Shown: positions 8,143-17,049, counted from the stretch's first letter. The stretch: 36,000 bases of DNA from an uncultured Eubacteriales bacterium (GCA_900545225.1 UQXZ01000014.1:1-36000), one strand, 5' to 3'. Made by a program: numbers and translations. Notes: generated by a model from the sequence alone, not told the origin.

Positions 8143-8715
8143 TTACTTAAATAACTCCTTTTCGGATTCCTCAAGATACTGAAGTTCAATACCAAGATCT
8201 ATTGCACTGCTCTCGTCCTGGAGATATTCAACTAAAGCGAGACCAAGATCAACAGCTGTTCCCATTCCTCTTGCAGTTAAGATATTGCCGTCAATAACAA
8301 CTCTTGCAGGAGCCTTCTGAACCTTTGCACCAATAAGCTTACTTTCAAAACCAGGGAATGCTGTTGCGTTCTTTCCTTCAAGAAGTCCCCATTCGCCAAG
8401 TACGCTTGGTGCAGCACAGATTGCAGCAATACCCTTTTCCTGATATGCCTGTGAAATGAAAAGCTCCTTTAAGCCTGCAACATCCTTATATGATGCTGTT
8501 CCAGGACCACCAGGAAGGAATAATACATCTGCCTCTTCACTTTCATCATTTAAAAGTCTGTCAGCTACAACGATAACATTCTGAGCACTTGTTACATTTA
8601 AATCGCCTGTAACACTTACTACATCAACAGTAATACCTGCTCTTCTTAAAATATCTATAACAGCTAAAGCTTCTACAGTTTCAAATCCGTCTGTTAAATA
8701 TGTATTTACTTTCAT
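8143..8715 (-). CDS. DJ-1/PfpI family protein
   Basis: A 190-residue single-domain protein of the DJ-1/ThiJ/PfpI superfamily. The conserved nucleophile Cys lies in AAICAAPSVLG (near residue 100), the acidic partner in the N-terminal DGFETVEA segment, and PGGPGTASY forms the nucleotide-like loop. Relatives include YajL-like chaperone or glyoxalase proteins; substrate cannot be told from sequence. GGAG precedes the start at 8715. The gene lies 15 bp upstream of the carboxypeptidase gene, suggesting co-transcription, though no functional link is known. The 180 bp upstream of it are very AT-rich and I see no gene there. Confidence 0.9.
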   Translation of the reverse strand: MKVNTYLTDGFETVEALAVIDILRRAGITVDVVSVTGDLNVTSAQNVIVVADRLLNDESEEADVLFLPGGPGTASYKDVAGLKELFISQAYQEKGIAAICAAPSVLGEWGLLEGKNATAFPGFESKLIGAKVQKAPARVVIDGNILTARGMGTAVDLGLALVEYLQDESSAIDLGIELQYLEESEKELFK

Positions 8716-8894
8716 ATTTATATCTCCGTAATATTTTATTTTTAAACATATTGTTTTATTATATGTGTTTTGTATATTTTTTCATATAGAGTTTATATAA
8801 ATATAATAATTTCGAAAACATTTGGTAATAAATGCATAGTTTCAGGCAAAATTAAATATCAAATAACTGGATTTACGTTGTAGAAAACAGTAAC

Positions 8895-8935
8895 AAAAAA
8901 GCACCTCCGTCCGGAATGGACAGAAGAGCCTTTTT
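8895..8935. terminator. Bidirectional terminator downstream of folT
   Basis: A long stem closed by GTCC/GGAC with flanking AAAAAG and CTTTTTT on opposite sides. It has a T-run in both directions and would end the folT transcript (minus). The stretch 8936-9014 holds nothing else visible. Confidence 0.8.
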
Positions 8936-9014
8936 ATATTATGCGATTAAGTTTTGTTCTGATTAATCAGCATTTTCCATCTGAATGATTCCGTATTATT
9001 CAAATCACAAAGCA

Positions 9015-9557
9015 TCATTTATCCGCAGTGTTTTCCTTTGACGAAACAAAAAATGTTTTTACAACAGGAGTTTTTTCTAACATCTTAAGTAAGAAGTATG
9101 TTGCAGCTGCGTAGATTGGAAGTGAGATAAGCTGCTTAACAATTCTTGCACCAATAAGGGCAATAAATCCATTTCCGTAAAGCATGCTTAACCATAAGCT
9201 GTTTAAGATAAGGTAAACAACTACCATGTTTACTGCTACAGCAACAACTACTCTCCATAATGCAACCTTTCTCTTGTGGAAGAAAAGTGCATAAATAACA
9301 GCTGTAACTACGTTACTGATTGCGAAGCCAGGGAAGAATGGTCCTGTCGGTCTTACAAGCCATCCTAAAATGTCAGTAGCCGCACCGACTACACCACCCC
9401 ATACAGGCCCCATTACATAACCTGCAACAGCAAATACGAATGATGTAAATCTGATCTCCATTACGTTGCTGATTGCAATGTGGAAGAAACTCAATACCGT
9501 TCCGAGAGCTATAAGAAGTCCGGCAATGGCAATGAGCTTTGTTTTGTTATTTTTCAT
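9015..9557 (-). CDS. folT: Folate-family ECF transporter S component (FolT-like)
   Basis: A 180-residue, very hydrophobic protein with about six membrane segments, starting MKNNKTKLIAIAGLLIALG. The segment MEIRFTSFVFAVAGYVMGP followed by GAATDILGWLVRPTGPFFPG matches the S-component (substrate-binding) fold of energy-coupling-factor transporters of the folate group. It would capture folates at the membrane and pair with a shared EcfA/A'/T module encoded elsewhere. The strongest evidence for folate is the THF riboswitch directly upstream (9640-9735). The Shine-Dalgarno GGAGG lies inside the riboswitch expression hairpin. The gene is 282 bp downstream of trpA with its own promoter. Confidence 0.88.
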   Translation of the reverse strand: MKNNKTKLIAIAGLLIALGTVLSFFHIAISNVMEIRFTSFVFAVAGYVMGPVWGGVVGAATDILGWLVRPTGPFFPGFAISNVVTAVIYALFFHKRKVALWRVVVAVAVNMVVVYLILNSLWLSMLYGNGFIALIGARIVKQLISLPIYAAATYFLLKMLEKTPVVKTFFVSSKENTADK

Positions 9558-9565
9558 ATAAAAAA

Positions 9566-9610
9566 CCTCCTTTGCAGTTCTCGTAAACTACATAGGAGGT
9601 TTTATCTATA
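9566..9610 (-). terminator. Riboswitch expression hairpin overlapping the folT ribosome site
   Basis: In minus-strand RNA AAAACCTCC and GGAGGTTTT pair around a 24-base loop and are followed by a T-run. The same GGAGG is the folT Shine-Dalgarno. The loop strand CTATGTAG is complementary to CTACATAG at the 3' edge of the riboswitch, giving an alternative pairing. It can therefore act as terminator, as a ribosome-site mask, or both. Confidence 0.7.
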
Positions 9611-9639
9611 TATGTAAGATCATTCTCTATAGCTATGTA

Positions 9640-9735
9640 GCAGCGGGATGCGAAATTAAAACCGCAGAAAAACTCCTTCGTCTGTACAGCAACTCCCCGT
9701 CTGCACAGCACTTCACGCTTTAATTTCTACTCTGC
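9640..9735 (-). ncRNA. THF (tetrahydrofolate) riboswitch
   Basis: The minus-strand RNA begins GCAGAGUAGA, continues with GCGU..AGUG, a GGGAGUUG block, ACGAAGGAG, then CUGCGGU and closes with GCAUCCCGCUGC. These match the conserved blocks of the THF riboswitch (AGAGUAGA, GCGU, GGGAUGUUG-like, ACGAA, GCGGU, GCAUCC) in the correct order. P1 is GCAG/CUGC. It precedes a folate-type transporter, the classic context. Identified from memory of the consensus, not by covariance search. Confidence 0.9.
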
Positions 9736-9787
9736 AATATTATTTTGTATCATTCAATATGAACGACAGCTCATTTGTTACCTGCAT

Positions 9788-9816
9788 AAGTTAACAAATA
9801 AAGTATATAAAGTCAA
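9788..9816 (-). promoter_or_regulatory. Predicted folT promoter
   Basis: TTGACT (9811-9816), 17-base spacer, TAACTT (9788-9793) on the minus strand. The -10 is weak. The predicted start is about 46 bases before the THF riboswitch. No clear terminator is seen between trpA and this promoter, so read-through from trp is possible. Confidence 0.5.
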
Positions 9817-9839
9817 GTGTATTTTTACATATATACAAA

Positions 9840-10622
9840 TTATAACGCATGTACCGCGTCAGCCATGTTCTTAATGTACTCGCCTACATGCTTTGGAGCT
9901 TCTGCGCCTTCTTTTTCAATAATCTTGATTATGGCACTACCTACGATTGCTCCATCTGAAAATGATGCCATTTTAGCAGCCTGCTCTGGTGTTGAAATAC
10001 CGAAACCAACTCCTACAGGTACATCTGTTATACTCTTAATCTTTTCACAGATAGCACCGATGTCTGTTGTAATCTTGCTTCTTACACCTGTAACACCAAG
10101 TGATGATACAAGGTAAATGAATCCCTTTGCATCCTTTGCAATCTCTGTAATTCTGTCTTCTGATGTTGGAGCAATAAGAGAAACTAAGTCCACATCATAC
10201 TGAGATAATACAGAATCAAATTCTTCTTTTTCTTCAAATGGAACGTCAGGAAGGATTACACCCTGAATGCCGATTTCCTGACATCTCTTTGCAAATCTCT
10301 CAAGTCCGTATGAATATAAAACATTTGCATATGTCATAAATACCATAGGGATAGTAACCTTTTCTCTGATTTCCTCTACCATAGTGAAAATCTTATCAGT
10401 AGTTACTCCCCCTGCTAATGCTCTCTCGTTAGCCGCCTGGATTGTTACACCCTCAGCAGTAGGGTCTGAGAAAGGAATACCAAGCTCAATAAGGTTTGCA
10501 CCTGCCTCTACAGCAGCGTGAACAACTTCTTTTGTTGTCTCAAGGTTTGGATCTCCGCAAGTGATAAATGGAATAAATGCCTTTCCATTAGCAAATGCAT
10601 CTGCAATTTTAATATTATTCAT
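9840..10622 (-). CDS. trpA: Tryptophan synthase alpha chain
   Basis: A 260-residue TrpA that cleaves indole-3-glycerol phosphate to indole and glyceraldehyde-3-phosphate. The catalytic Glu lies in LIELGIPFSDPTAEG, with the catalytic Asp in SDPTAEG. The phosphate-binding VGVGFGIS and DGAIVGSAI segments are present. The start was set at 10622 (MNNIKIADAF), with GGGGAGG seven bases upstream; a longer in-frame reading to 10685 lacks such a site and would overlap trpB by 71 bp. With this start the overlap with trpB is 8 bp, consistent with translational coupling of the two subunits. It is the last trp gene. Confidence 0.97.
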   Translation of the reverse strand: MNNIKIADAFANGKAFIPFITCGDPNLETTKEVVHAAVEAGANLIELGIPFSDPTAEGVTIQAANERALAGGVTTDKIFTMVEEIREKVTIPMVFMTYANVLYSYGLERFAKRCQEIGIQGVILPDVPFEEKEEFDSVLSQYDVDLVSLIAPTSEDRITEIAKDAKGFIYLVSSLGVTGVRSKITTDIGAICEKIKSITDVPVGVGFGISTPEQAAKMASFSDGAIVGSAIIKIIEKEGAEAPKHVGEYIKNMADAVHAL

Positions 10623-11811
10623 GAATATCCTCCCCTCTGTATCTTGCCATTGCTGCACAGTCCTTATCGCCACGTCCTGAAACATTTATAACGATAATCT
10701 TATCCTTCATATCCGGAGCAATCTTAATTGCATGTGCAATTGCGTGAGCTGATTCGATTGCAGGAATAATGCCCTCTGTTCTTGATAAGTATTCAAATGC
10801 ATCTACAGCCTCATCGTCTGTGATTGCAACATATTCTGCTCTGTTAATGTCATGTAAATATGCATGCTCAGGTCCGATACCAGGGTAATCAAGACCTGCA
10901 GAAATTGAATATACAGGAGCAATCTGACCATATTCATCCTGGCAGAAGTATGACTTCATACCGTGGAAAATACCAAGTCTTCCTGTATTGATTGTAGCTG
11001 CTGTATCTGTTGTATCAATTCCTCTACCCGCAGCTTCAACACCGATTAAGGCAACATCCTTATCTTCGATAAAGTTAAAGAATGCACCGATGGCATTTGA
11101 TCCACCACCAACACAGGCGATAACAGCATCAGGAAGTTTGCCTTCAGCTTCCATGATCTGCTCTTTGATTTCCTTAGAAATAACTGCCTGAAAATCTCTT
11201 ACGATAGTTGGGAATGGATGTGGTCCCATTACAGAACCTAAGCAGTAATGTGTATCATCAATTCTGCTTGTCCACTCTCTCATACATTCTGAAACCGCAT
11301 CTTTAAGAGTTGCTGTTCCTGAATGAACAGGTACAACATCTGCTCCTAAAAGCTTCATTCTGTACACATTAAGAGCCTGTCTTTCACAGTCTGTTGCACC
11401 CATGTAAACTACGCATTCCATACCAAGAAGAGCCGCTGCAGTTGCTGTTGCAACACCGTGCTGACCTGCACCTGTCTCTGCGATTAATCTTGTCTTGCCC
11501 ATCTTCTTTGCAAGAAGTGCCTGGCCTAAAACATTATTAATCTTATGTGAACCTGTATGGTTAAGATCTTCTCTCTTAAGATAAATCTTTGCTCCACCGA
11601 GATCCTTTGTCATTTTCTCAGCATAATATAATCTTGATGGTCTACCTGCATAGTCATTTAATAACTTTGTTAATTCTTCATTGAATTCTTTGTCATTTTT
11701 ATAGTGGTTATATGCTTCTTCTAACTCGATAACAGCATTCATGAGTGTTTCAGGCATATACTGTCCGCCGTGAACACCGAATCTGCCTCGGCTTCTCTTA
11801 CTTGCTTCCAT
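10615..11811 (-). CDS. trpB: Tryptophan synthase beta chain
   Basis: A 398-residue TrpB that joins indole and serine using pyridoxal phosphate. The PLP Lys lies in NHTGSHKINNVLGQ, the phosphate loop in CVGGGSNAIG, and the catalytic Glu segment is AETGAGQHG. It forms the alpha2-beta2 complex with TrpA. The start at 11811 has GAGGAG upstream and overlaps the trpF 3' end by 14 bp. Length is normal and this is the classical TrpB1 type by its N-terminal GRFGVHGGQYMPETLM. Confidence 0.98.
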   Translation of the reverse strand: MEASKRSRGRFGVHGGQYMPETLMNAVIELEEAYNHYKNDKEFNEELTKLLNDYAGRPSRLYYAEKMTKDLGGAKIYLKREDLNHTGSHKINNVLGQALLAKKMGKTRLIAETGAGQHGVATATAAALLGMECVVYMGATDCERQALNVYRMKLLGADVVPVHSGTATLKDAVSECMREWTSRIDDTHYCLGSVMGPHPFPTIVRDFQAVISKEIKEQIMEAEGKLPDAVIACVGGGSNAIGAFFNFIEDKDVALIGVEAAGRGIDTTDTAATINTGRLGIFHGMKSYFCQDEYGQIAPVYSISAGLDYPGIGPEHAYLHDINRAEYVAITDDEAVDAFEYLSRTEGIIPAIESAHAIAHAIKIAPDMKDKIIVINVSGRGDKDCAAMARYRGEDIHE

Positions 11812-12433
11812 TTATTCTCCTCACATTCTCAACAGTTAAAAGCATTTTATCTAAATCTTTTTTCTTATCTGTTTCTATTCCGCTACTTAAATCAACGGCA
11901 TATGGCAGTTTTCCGTCAAGCTCCGATATTTTCTCAGGTGTAAGTCCACCTGCAAGAATATAATCCTTTTTGAAGTTGTCCAGTACGTGTCTGTCAAATG
12001 CAACTCCCGATCCCTTTCCGGAATCAAATAGTATTCTGTCAGCCTTTGAATCAGTTGCCATTTTAAGAGTTTCGTTTAACTTTTCGCTGTCATCAATTAC
12101 ACTGCCAAGTTCAAATACCTTCCAGACTTCTCTGTCACCTGTCATTGATTTAAGCTGTGAAATATATTCATCAGTTTCTAAGCCGTGAAGCTGAACTATG
12201 TCAATCACATTTCTATTTAACAAATCTGCAACAACATTTATATCTTCATTGACAAATACACCTACTTTTTTAATTTCAGGATTTACCTTTGAAGATAAAT
12301 TCTCAAGCTGCTCAGGACTTATATTTCTGTGGCTTTTAGGAACATCTATAATAAATCCAACATAGTCCGGTCTGGAAATGTTGATATATTCAATGTCCTG
12401 GTCACGCCACATTCCGCATAATTTAACTAACAT
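11798..12433 (-). CDS. trpF: Phosphoribosylanthranilate isomerase
   Basis: A 211-residue TIM-barrel enzyme. The catalytic Cys is in the N-terminal VKLCGMWRDQD and the catalytic Asp in the C-terminal LPYAVDLSSGIETD. It converts phosphoribosylanthranilate to CdRP, between TrpD and TrpC. The gene is separate from trpC rather than fused. Its start codon overlaps the trpC stop (TAATG), and its 3' end overlaps trpB by 14 bp. Some divergence from the common CGxTR text is visible (CGMWRDQD), which is tolerable for this family. Confidence 0.93.
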   Translation of the reverse strand: MLVKLCGMWRDQDIEYINISRPDYVGFIIDVPKSHRNISPEQLENLSSKVNPEIKKVGVFVNEDINVVADLLNRNVIDIVQLHGLETDEYISQLKSMTGDREVWKVFELGSVIDDSEKLNETLKMATDSKADRILFDSGKGSGVAFDRHVLDNFKKDYILAGGLTPEKISELDGKLPYAVDLSSGIETDKKKDLDKMLLTVENVRRINGSK

Positions 12434-13233
12434 TATACAGCTCTCATTTCTTTAATAGTTTCAGAAATATTGTCAGATCTCATAAGGACTTCCCCCATAA
12501 GAACCGCATTAACATCTGAATCCTTTAATGTCTTAATGTCATTAACAGATGAAACGCCTGATTCTGCCACAAATAAAATGTTATCAGGCACCTTATCTTG
12601 AAGATTTAATGCATTTGACATATCTACAGAAAAGTCTTTTAAGTTTCTGTTATTTACACCGATTATGTCAGCACCTGCATCGATTGCAGTCTTAATCTCA
12701 TCTTCATTGTGAGCTTCAACAAGAACATCGAGGCCTATGCTTTTTGCAATAGTGATATAAGATTTTAAATCTTCAGGCTCTGTAATGGCAACAATAAGAA
12801 GGATTGCATCTGCTCCCATAAGTCTTGCCTGATAAATCTGATACTCATCCACGATAAATTCCTTTCGGATCATAGGTGTATCAGTATGTTCTCTGATTGC
12901 AACGAAAATGTCATCACTTCCGAGGAAATACTCCGGCTCTGTAAGACATGAAATGCAGTCAGCTCCTGCAGCTGTATATTCCTTGGCAATTTCCAGGAAT
13001 GGGAAATCCTTTGAAATAATACCCTTTGAAGGTGATGCCTTTTTTACTTCGCAGATAAATGATAATCCTGGCTTGGCGAGAGCATTGTAAAATCTGCCAT
13101 TACCGTATCTGTCTAAATCGTCATATTTTGCTTCGTATATTCTTTTAAGCTCTTCAAGAGAGAATGTAGTTTTATCTCTTGCCACTCTCTTCCTTGTGGA
13201 TTCAGCTATTTCATCAAGTATGGTTTCGCTCAT
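12433..13233 (-). CDS. trpC: Indole-3-glycerol phosphate synthase
   Basis: A 266-residue IGPS TIM barrel. The catalytic Lys and Glu region CEVKKASPSKG is near residue 60, with IRKEFIVDEYQIYQAR and GVNNRNLKDF further on, and the phosphate site VAESGV near the end. It closes the indole ring from CdRP. It follows trpD by 33 bp and ends in TAATG shared with trpF. Confidence 0.97.
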   Translation of the reverse strand: MSETILDEIAESTRKRVARDKTTFSLEELKRIYEAKYDDLDRYGNGRFYNALAKPGLSFICEVKKASPSKGIISKDFPFLEIAKEYTAAGADCISCLTEPEYFLGSDDIFVAIREHTDTPMIRKEFIVDEYQIYQARLMGADAILLIVAITEPEDLKSYITIAKSIGLDVLVEAHNEDEIKTAIDAGADIIGVNNRNLKDFSVDMSNALNLQDKVPDNILFVAESGVSSVNDIKTLKDSDVNAVLMGEVLMRSDNISETIKEMRAV

Positions 13234-13266
13234 ATATTTTTCCTCATATATATAAAATGAACGTTT

Positions 13267-14280
13267 TCAAATCTGATTTGAAAATGCTACGATTTCGTTC
13301 ATTCTTTCTATCGCTTTACCGCTGTCGATTGTCTCTTCAGCGATCTTTATGCCCTCTGCTAAAGAATCTGCCTTACCCGCAACGTAAATTGCTGCACCGG
13401 CATTTAAGCATACGGCATTTCTCTTACCGTCTCTTAATGTACCGTTAAGAATATTTCTTGTGATCTCAGCATTTTCTTCAGGAGTTCCACCTTCAAGTTC
13501 AGACTTGTCACATTTCTTGTAACCGAAGTCCTCAGGCTCAATTTCATATTCTTTGAACCAGCCGTCTCTGAATTCACATACATATGTCTTATCGCTGGCT
13601 GAAATTTCATCTAAGCCATCCATGCCAAATACTGTCATTCCGCGTTTAACGCCGATATTTGATAATACTCTGCTCATAGGATTTACAAGTTCCTTGCTGT
13701 AAACACCGAGAACCTGCATATTGGCCTTTGCAGGATTTGTAAGAGGTCCTAAAATATTGAAAATTGTTCTGATTCCAAGTGTCTTTCTCACATGAGCCAC
13801 ATATTTCATGGCTGCGTGATATTTAACCGCAAAGAGGAAGCAGAAATTTAACTTCTCAAGCATTTCAAGGCTCTTTTCCTTTTCGAGCATAAGATTTAAT
13901 CCTAACTTCTCAAGCACATCTGCTGCACCTGACTTTGAAGATGCCGCTCTGTTACCGTGCTTTGCAACCTTTACACCTTCCGCTGCCGCAACAAATGCTG
14001 AAGTTGTAGAAATATTAAATGAATTAGACTTATCTCCACCTGTACCTACAATCTCTGTAATGTCCATATTTGTATCCATTACATCCGCATGATTTCTCAT
14101 TGAAATGGCACTTGCTGTAATTTCTTCAATAGTTGCACCCTTGATCTGAAGTGCTGTAAGGAGGCTGGCTGTCTGAATGCTGTCAGCTTCTCCGCCCATA
14201 ATCTCATCCATAACAGCTATCATTTCGGCACGTGTTAAATCCTGTCCGTCAACAAGCTTTGATATGGCTTCATTTATCAT
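13267..14280 (-). CDS. trpD: Anthranilate phosphoribosyltransferase
   Basis: A 337-residue TrpD. The PRPP-binding glycine-rich loop is VGTGGDKSNSFNIST near residue 81, and KHGNRAASSKSGAADVLE follows, both family hallmarks. It attaches the phosphoribosyl group to anthranilate. It is not fused to trpG. The start at 14280 has GGGGGA upstream and the gap from trpG is 34 bp. Confidence 0.97.
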   Translation of the reverse strand: MINEAISKLVDGQDLTRAEMIAVMDEIMGGEADSIQTASLLTALQIKGATIEEITASAISMRNHADVMDTNMDITEIVGTGGDKSNSFNISTTSAFVAAAEGVKVAKHGNRAASSKSGAADVLEKLGLNLMLEKEKSLEMLEKLNFCFLFAVKYHAAMKYVAHVRKTLGIRTIFNILGPLTNPAKANMQVLGVYSKELVNPMSRVLSNIGVKRGMTVFGMDGLDEISASDKTYVCEFRDGWFKEYEIEPEDFGYKKCDKSELEGGTPEENAEITRNILNGTLRDGKRNAVCLNAGAAIYVAGKADSLAEGIKIAEETIDSGKAIERMNEIVAFSNQI

Positions 14281-14314
14281 AATAATCCCCCTAAAATTCT
14301 TCTAAATATAAGTA

Positions 14315-14884
14315 TTATAGAGTATCAAAAAAGTTCTTTATCATAGTATATCCATCAGGTGTAAGTACTGACTCAGGATGGAACTGAAGACCTACAATGT
14401 TGTAGTCTCTGTGCTCTACAGCCATTACTTCACCGTCCTCTGTTCTTGCAGTAACTACAAGTTCTTCTGGAAGTGTACTTTCAACAGCTGCCAAAGAGTG
14501 ATATCTCGCAACCTTAAATGGCTGTTCAAGTCCCTTAAATATTTTGCTGTCCTCACTGCTTCTTACAAATGAAACCTTACCGTGCATAAGCTCCTTAGCG
14601 TAGCTTACTGTACCGCCAAATGCTTCACAGATTGCCTGATGTCCGAGACATACACCAAGGATAGGAAATACTCCCTTAAGTTCCTTAACAACAACCTCAC
14701 AGATTCCTGCTTCAGATGGCTTTCCAGGACCAGGACTTAAGAAAATCGCCTCAGGCTTAAGTTCCTTGATCTCGTCGATAGTGATTTCATCATTTCTTAC
14801 GACCTTAATATCGTCCTTAAAGGAAGCAAGAAGCTGATATACGTTATAAGAAAAACTGTCATAATTATCTATAAGTAAAACCAT
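14315..14884 (-). CDS. trpG: Anthranilate synthase glutamine amidotransferase component
   Basis: A 189-residue class I amidotransferase. The nucleophile Cys lies in GVCLGHQAICEAFGG, and the His and Glu of the triad in LQFHPESVLT. It supplies ammonia to TrpE. The start was set at 14884 (MVLLIDNYDSFSYN), with AAAGGAAG upstream. It begins one base after the trpE stop, so translation is coupled. The protein could also serve folate synthesis (PabA role), as in other Firmicutes; that is an inference and no pabB is seen here. Confidence 0.95.
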   Translation of the reverse strand: MVLLIDNYDSFSYNVYQLLASFKDDIKVVRNDEITIDEIKELKPEAIFLSPGPGKPSEAGICEVVVKELKGVFPILGVCLGHQAICEAFGGTVSYAKELMHGKVSFVRSSEDSKIFKGLEQPFKVARYHSLAAVESTLPEELVVTARTEDGEVMAVEHRDYNIVGLQFHPESVLTPDGYTMIKNFFDTL

Positions 14885-14885
14885 A

Positions 14886-16406
14886 TCAATTACTTCCTTT
14901 CTCAATTGCTTCTACAACTGCTTTTGCCTTATTTACACCTTCCATGTATTCATTTTCAGGAACTGAGTCATAAACGATTCCGGCACCACTTCTTACGCAG
15001 ATCATGCCGTCCTTCTTATAAACAAGTCTTATTCCGATACAAGTATCAAGGTTTCCTGCAAAATCAATATATCCAACGGCACCACCGTAGATACCACGCT
15101 TTCTCTCTTCAAGCTCTTCAATTATTTCACATGCTCTGATTTTTGGAGCACCTGAAAGAGTTCCTGCAGGAAGGATTGAATCGATTGCATTTACAGCATC
15201 GTAATCATCTCTAATCTGGCCTGATACTGTAGAACCGATATGCATTACATGAGAAAATCTCTCAATTGACATATACTTCTCTACCTTAACTGTTCCAGGC
15301 TTAGAAATCTTACCGATATCATTTCTTCCAAGGTCAACAAGCATGTTGTGCTCTGCGCATTCCTTTTCATCTGCTAAAAGTTCTTCTTCAATAGCCTTAT
15401 CTTCTGCAGGTGTAGCACCTCTTTTTCTTGTACCTGCAAGTGGGAATGTGTAAACTTCTCCATTTTCAAGCTTAGCAAGTGTTTCAGGAGATGCACCTGC
15501 GATTTCAACATCATCACTTGAGAAATAGAACATATATGGTGATGGGTTTGTTGTTCTTAAAATTCTGTATGTATCAAAGAGAGAACCTTCTGCCTTTGCT
15601 GTAAGAGGATTTGAAAGTACAACCTGGAAAATATCTCCTTCTTTAATATAGTGCTTTGCCTTACTTACCATGTCACAGAATCTTTCCTTGTTGTATTCAG
15701 GTGTAAGTTCACCCTCTACAGTAAGCTTTTTAAATTCATGACGCTTTTCACTGGCAAGAAGCTCAGCCATTTTCTCTAACTTAACAATGGCTTCCTTGTA
15801 AAGATCCTCAATTGAACCTCCCTCTGACTTATTAACTCCTGTTATAAGCTTGATTTTCTGCTCATCGTTGTCAAATACGATAATTGAATCAAATAACATG
15901 AGATCCACGTCTCTGAATCCCTCGCCCTTTTTGTTTGAGAACTTAAGGCTTGGCTCTGCGTACTTGATATAGTCATATGAGAAATAACCTACAAGACCGC
16001 CTGAAAGAGGAGGTAAGCCGTTAATAACAGGACTCTTGTATTCCTTGATGATTTCTCTGATTTCATCTCCCGGATGAGTAACCTGAAGAGTCTTTACATC
16101 TGTTCTGTGATTGTTTTCCATTTTGGAAATTGTAAGCTCGCCATTAAGACATGTAATTTCCATGGCAGGGTCAAATCCGATAAATGAATATCTTCCCCAT
16201 CTGTGAGTATTATCAGCACTTTCAAATAAGAAAACCTGATCATATGCTGTCTTTGCAATTCTTACTACTTCAACAGGTGTAAGACTGTCGCTTAAAAGCT
16301 CCATGCAGATTGGAACTCTCTTGTAGTCATCATTTTCAAAATATTTCTTTACCTCATCTACAGTCGGATAAGTTGATGATGGATAAAATGAATTAATATC
16401 TGACAT
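14886..16406 (-). CDS. trpE: Anthranilate synthase component I
   Basis: A 506-residue TrpE, first gene of the operon. The N-terminal regulatory part carries FLFESADNTHRWGRYSFIG, part of the tryptophan feedback site, and the chorismate-binding C-terminal half has EIAGASPETL, PLAGTRKRGA, NDIGKISKPGTVKVE and LPAGTLSGAPKIRA. The start at 16406 (MSDINSFYPSS) is preceded by AAAGGAG five bases upstream. The open frame runs on to 16556 through the T-box leader, but that part is regulatory RNA, not protein. It is coupled to trpG with one base between. Confidence 0.97.
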   Translation of the reverse strand: MSDINSFYPSSTYPTVDEVKKYFENDDYKRVPICMELLSDSLTPVEVVRIAKTAYDQVFLFESADNTHRWGRYSFIGFDPAMEITCLNGELTISKMENNHRTDVKTLQVTHPGDEIREIIKEYKSPVINGLPPLSGGLVGYFSYDYIKYAEPSLKFSNKKGEGFRDVDLMLFDSIIVFDNDEQKIKLITGVNKSEGGSIEDLYKEAIVKLEKMAELLASEKRHEFKKLTVEGELTPEYNKERFCDMVSKAKHYIKEGDIFQVVLSNPLTAKAEGSLFDTYRILRTTNPSPYMFYFSSDDVEIAGASPETLAKLENGEVYTFPLAGTRKRGATPAEDKAIEEELLADEKECAEHNMLVDLGRNDIGKISKPGTVKVEKYMSIERFSHVMHIGSTVSGQIRDDYDAVNAIDSILPAGTLSGAPKIRACEIIEELEERKRGIYGGAVGYIDFAGNLDTCIGIRLVYKKDGMICVRSGAGIVYDSVPENEYMEGVNKAKAVVEAIEKGSN

Positions 16407-16479
16407 ATGTACTCCTTTATATAAGCATTTAATGCTGTGTAATAATTGTAGGTAATTATCCCTGTTCATTTCCAGACAA

Positions 16480-16815
16480 TAAAAAAACTCGTCCTCAACA
16501 AACAAAGAGTTTGTCAAGGACGAGATTACGGTCCCGCGGTGCCACCTTGAATTCACGACTATTGTCGTGCACTTAACGGAGTACCATCATACTCCATGTG
16601 ATTAACGCTCACATCACGTTGCAGAATACTAAGCCATTTGCATAAATGCTTTTATATAAGTACATATACTTATACATCCGGCTGTTCACTGCACCCTCAG
16701 CGGTCCATTTGAAAAGCTGTTGCTGCCCGGCTCTCACCTGCCCGGGCTCTCTGTGAGTACATATCTTAACGTTATCTCCGCATCAACGGTTTATAATTGG
16801 TATACTATTTAATTG
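16480..16815 (-). ncRNA. T-box leader responding to tRNA-Trp
   Basis: The minus strand carries AAGGTGGCACCGCGG (16534-16548), the T-box core, followed by a terminator. Upstream are the stem I hallmarks: GATGCGGAGA at the base and AGAGAGCC..GGTGAGAGCC at the top. The specifier loop reads AAATGGACC, so the codon is TGG (Trp) at 16705-16707, preceding the conserved ACC. It matches the trp operon it leads. Uncharged tRNA-Trp should favour the antiterminator and turn on trpEGDCFBA. Confidence 0.95.
16482..16524 (-). terminator. T-box attenuator terminator of the trp operon
   Basis: CTCGTCCT and AGGACGAG pair around an AT-rich loop and are followed on the minus strand by seven T. The upstream arm overlaps the antiterminator region next to the T-box core. 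Confidence 0.9.
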
Positions 16816-16821
16816 TTATGC

Positions 16822-16850
16822 ATAATAGCAAAAATGAATAAATTTGTCAA
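16822..16850 (-). promoter_or_regulatory. trp operon promoter
   Basis: Consensus TTGACA (16845-16850), 17-base spacer and TATTAT (16822-16827) on the minus strand. The predicted start lies near 16815, just before the T-box stem I. Confidence 0.85.
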
Positions 16851-16987
16851 ATCGATATCAAATGATATTCACATTTTGAAAATGTCAAGTGATAGCACAA
16901 AGAAATTTTAAAATATTATTGTATATTAAATGTATGTCTTTTGAATAAATAAATGCTCATAGAATTAATTAATATGTCAATTAAGCA

Positions 16988-17024
16988 AATAAAAATGGCA
17001 GACCGCTCTTAAACGATCTGCCCC
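16988..17024 (-). terminator. Terminator after the surface protein gene
   Basis: GGCAGATCG and CGGTCTGCC (minus strand) pair with one G-U, loop of eight bases, followed by ATTTTTATTT. It lies 26 bp past the stop at 17050. The 16851-16987 stretch holds no gene I can see. Confidence 0.85.
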
Positions 17025-17049
17025 AGTTAAATTGTATTTAACAATCTGA

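Noticed and set aside
16407..16556. N-terminal extension of TrpE by 50 residues
   Set aside because: The stretch is the T-box core and terminator; the conserved protein N-terminus and a good ribosome site put the start at 16406.
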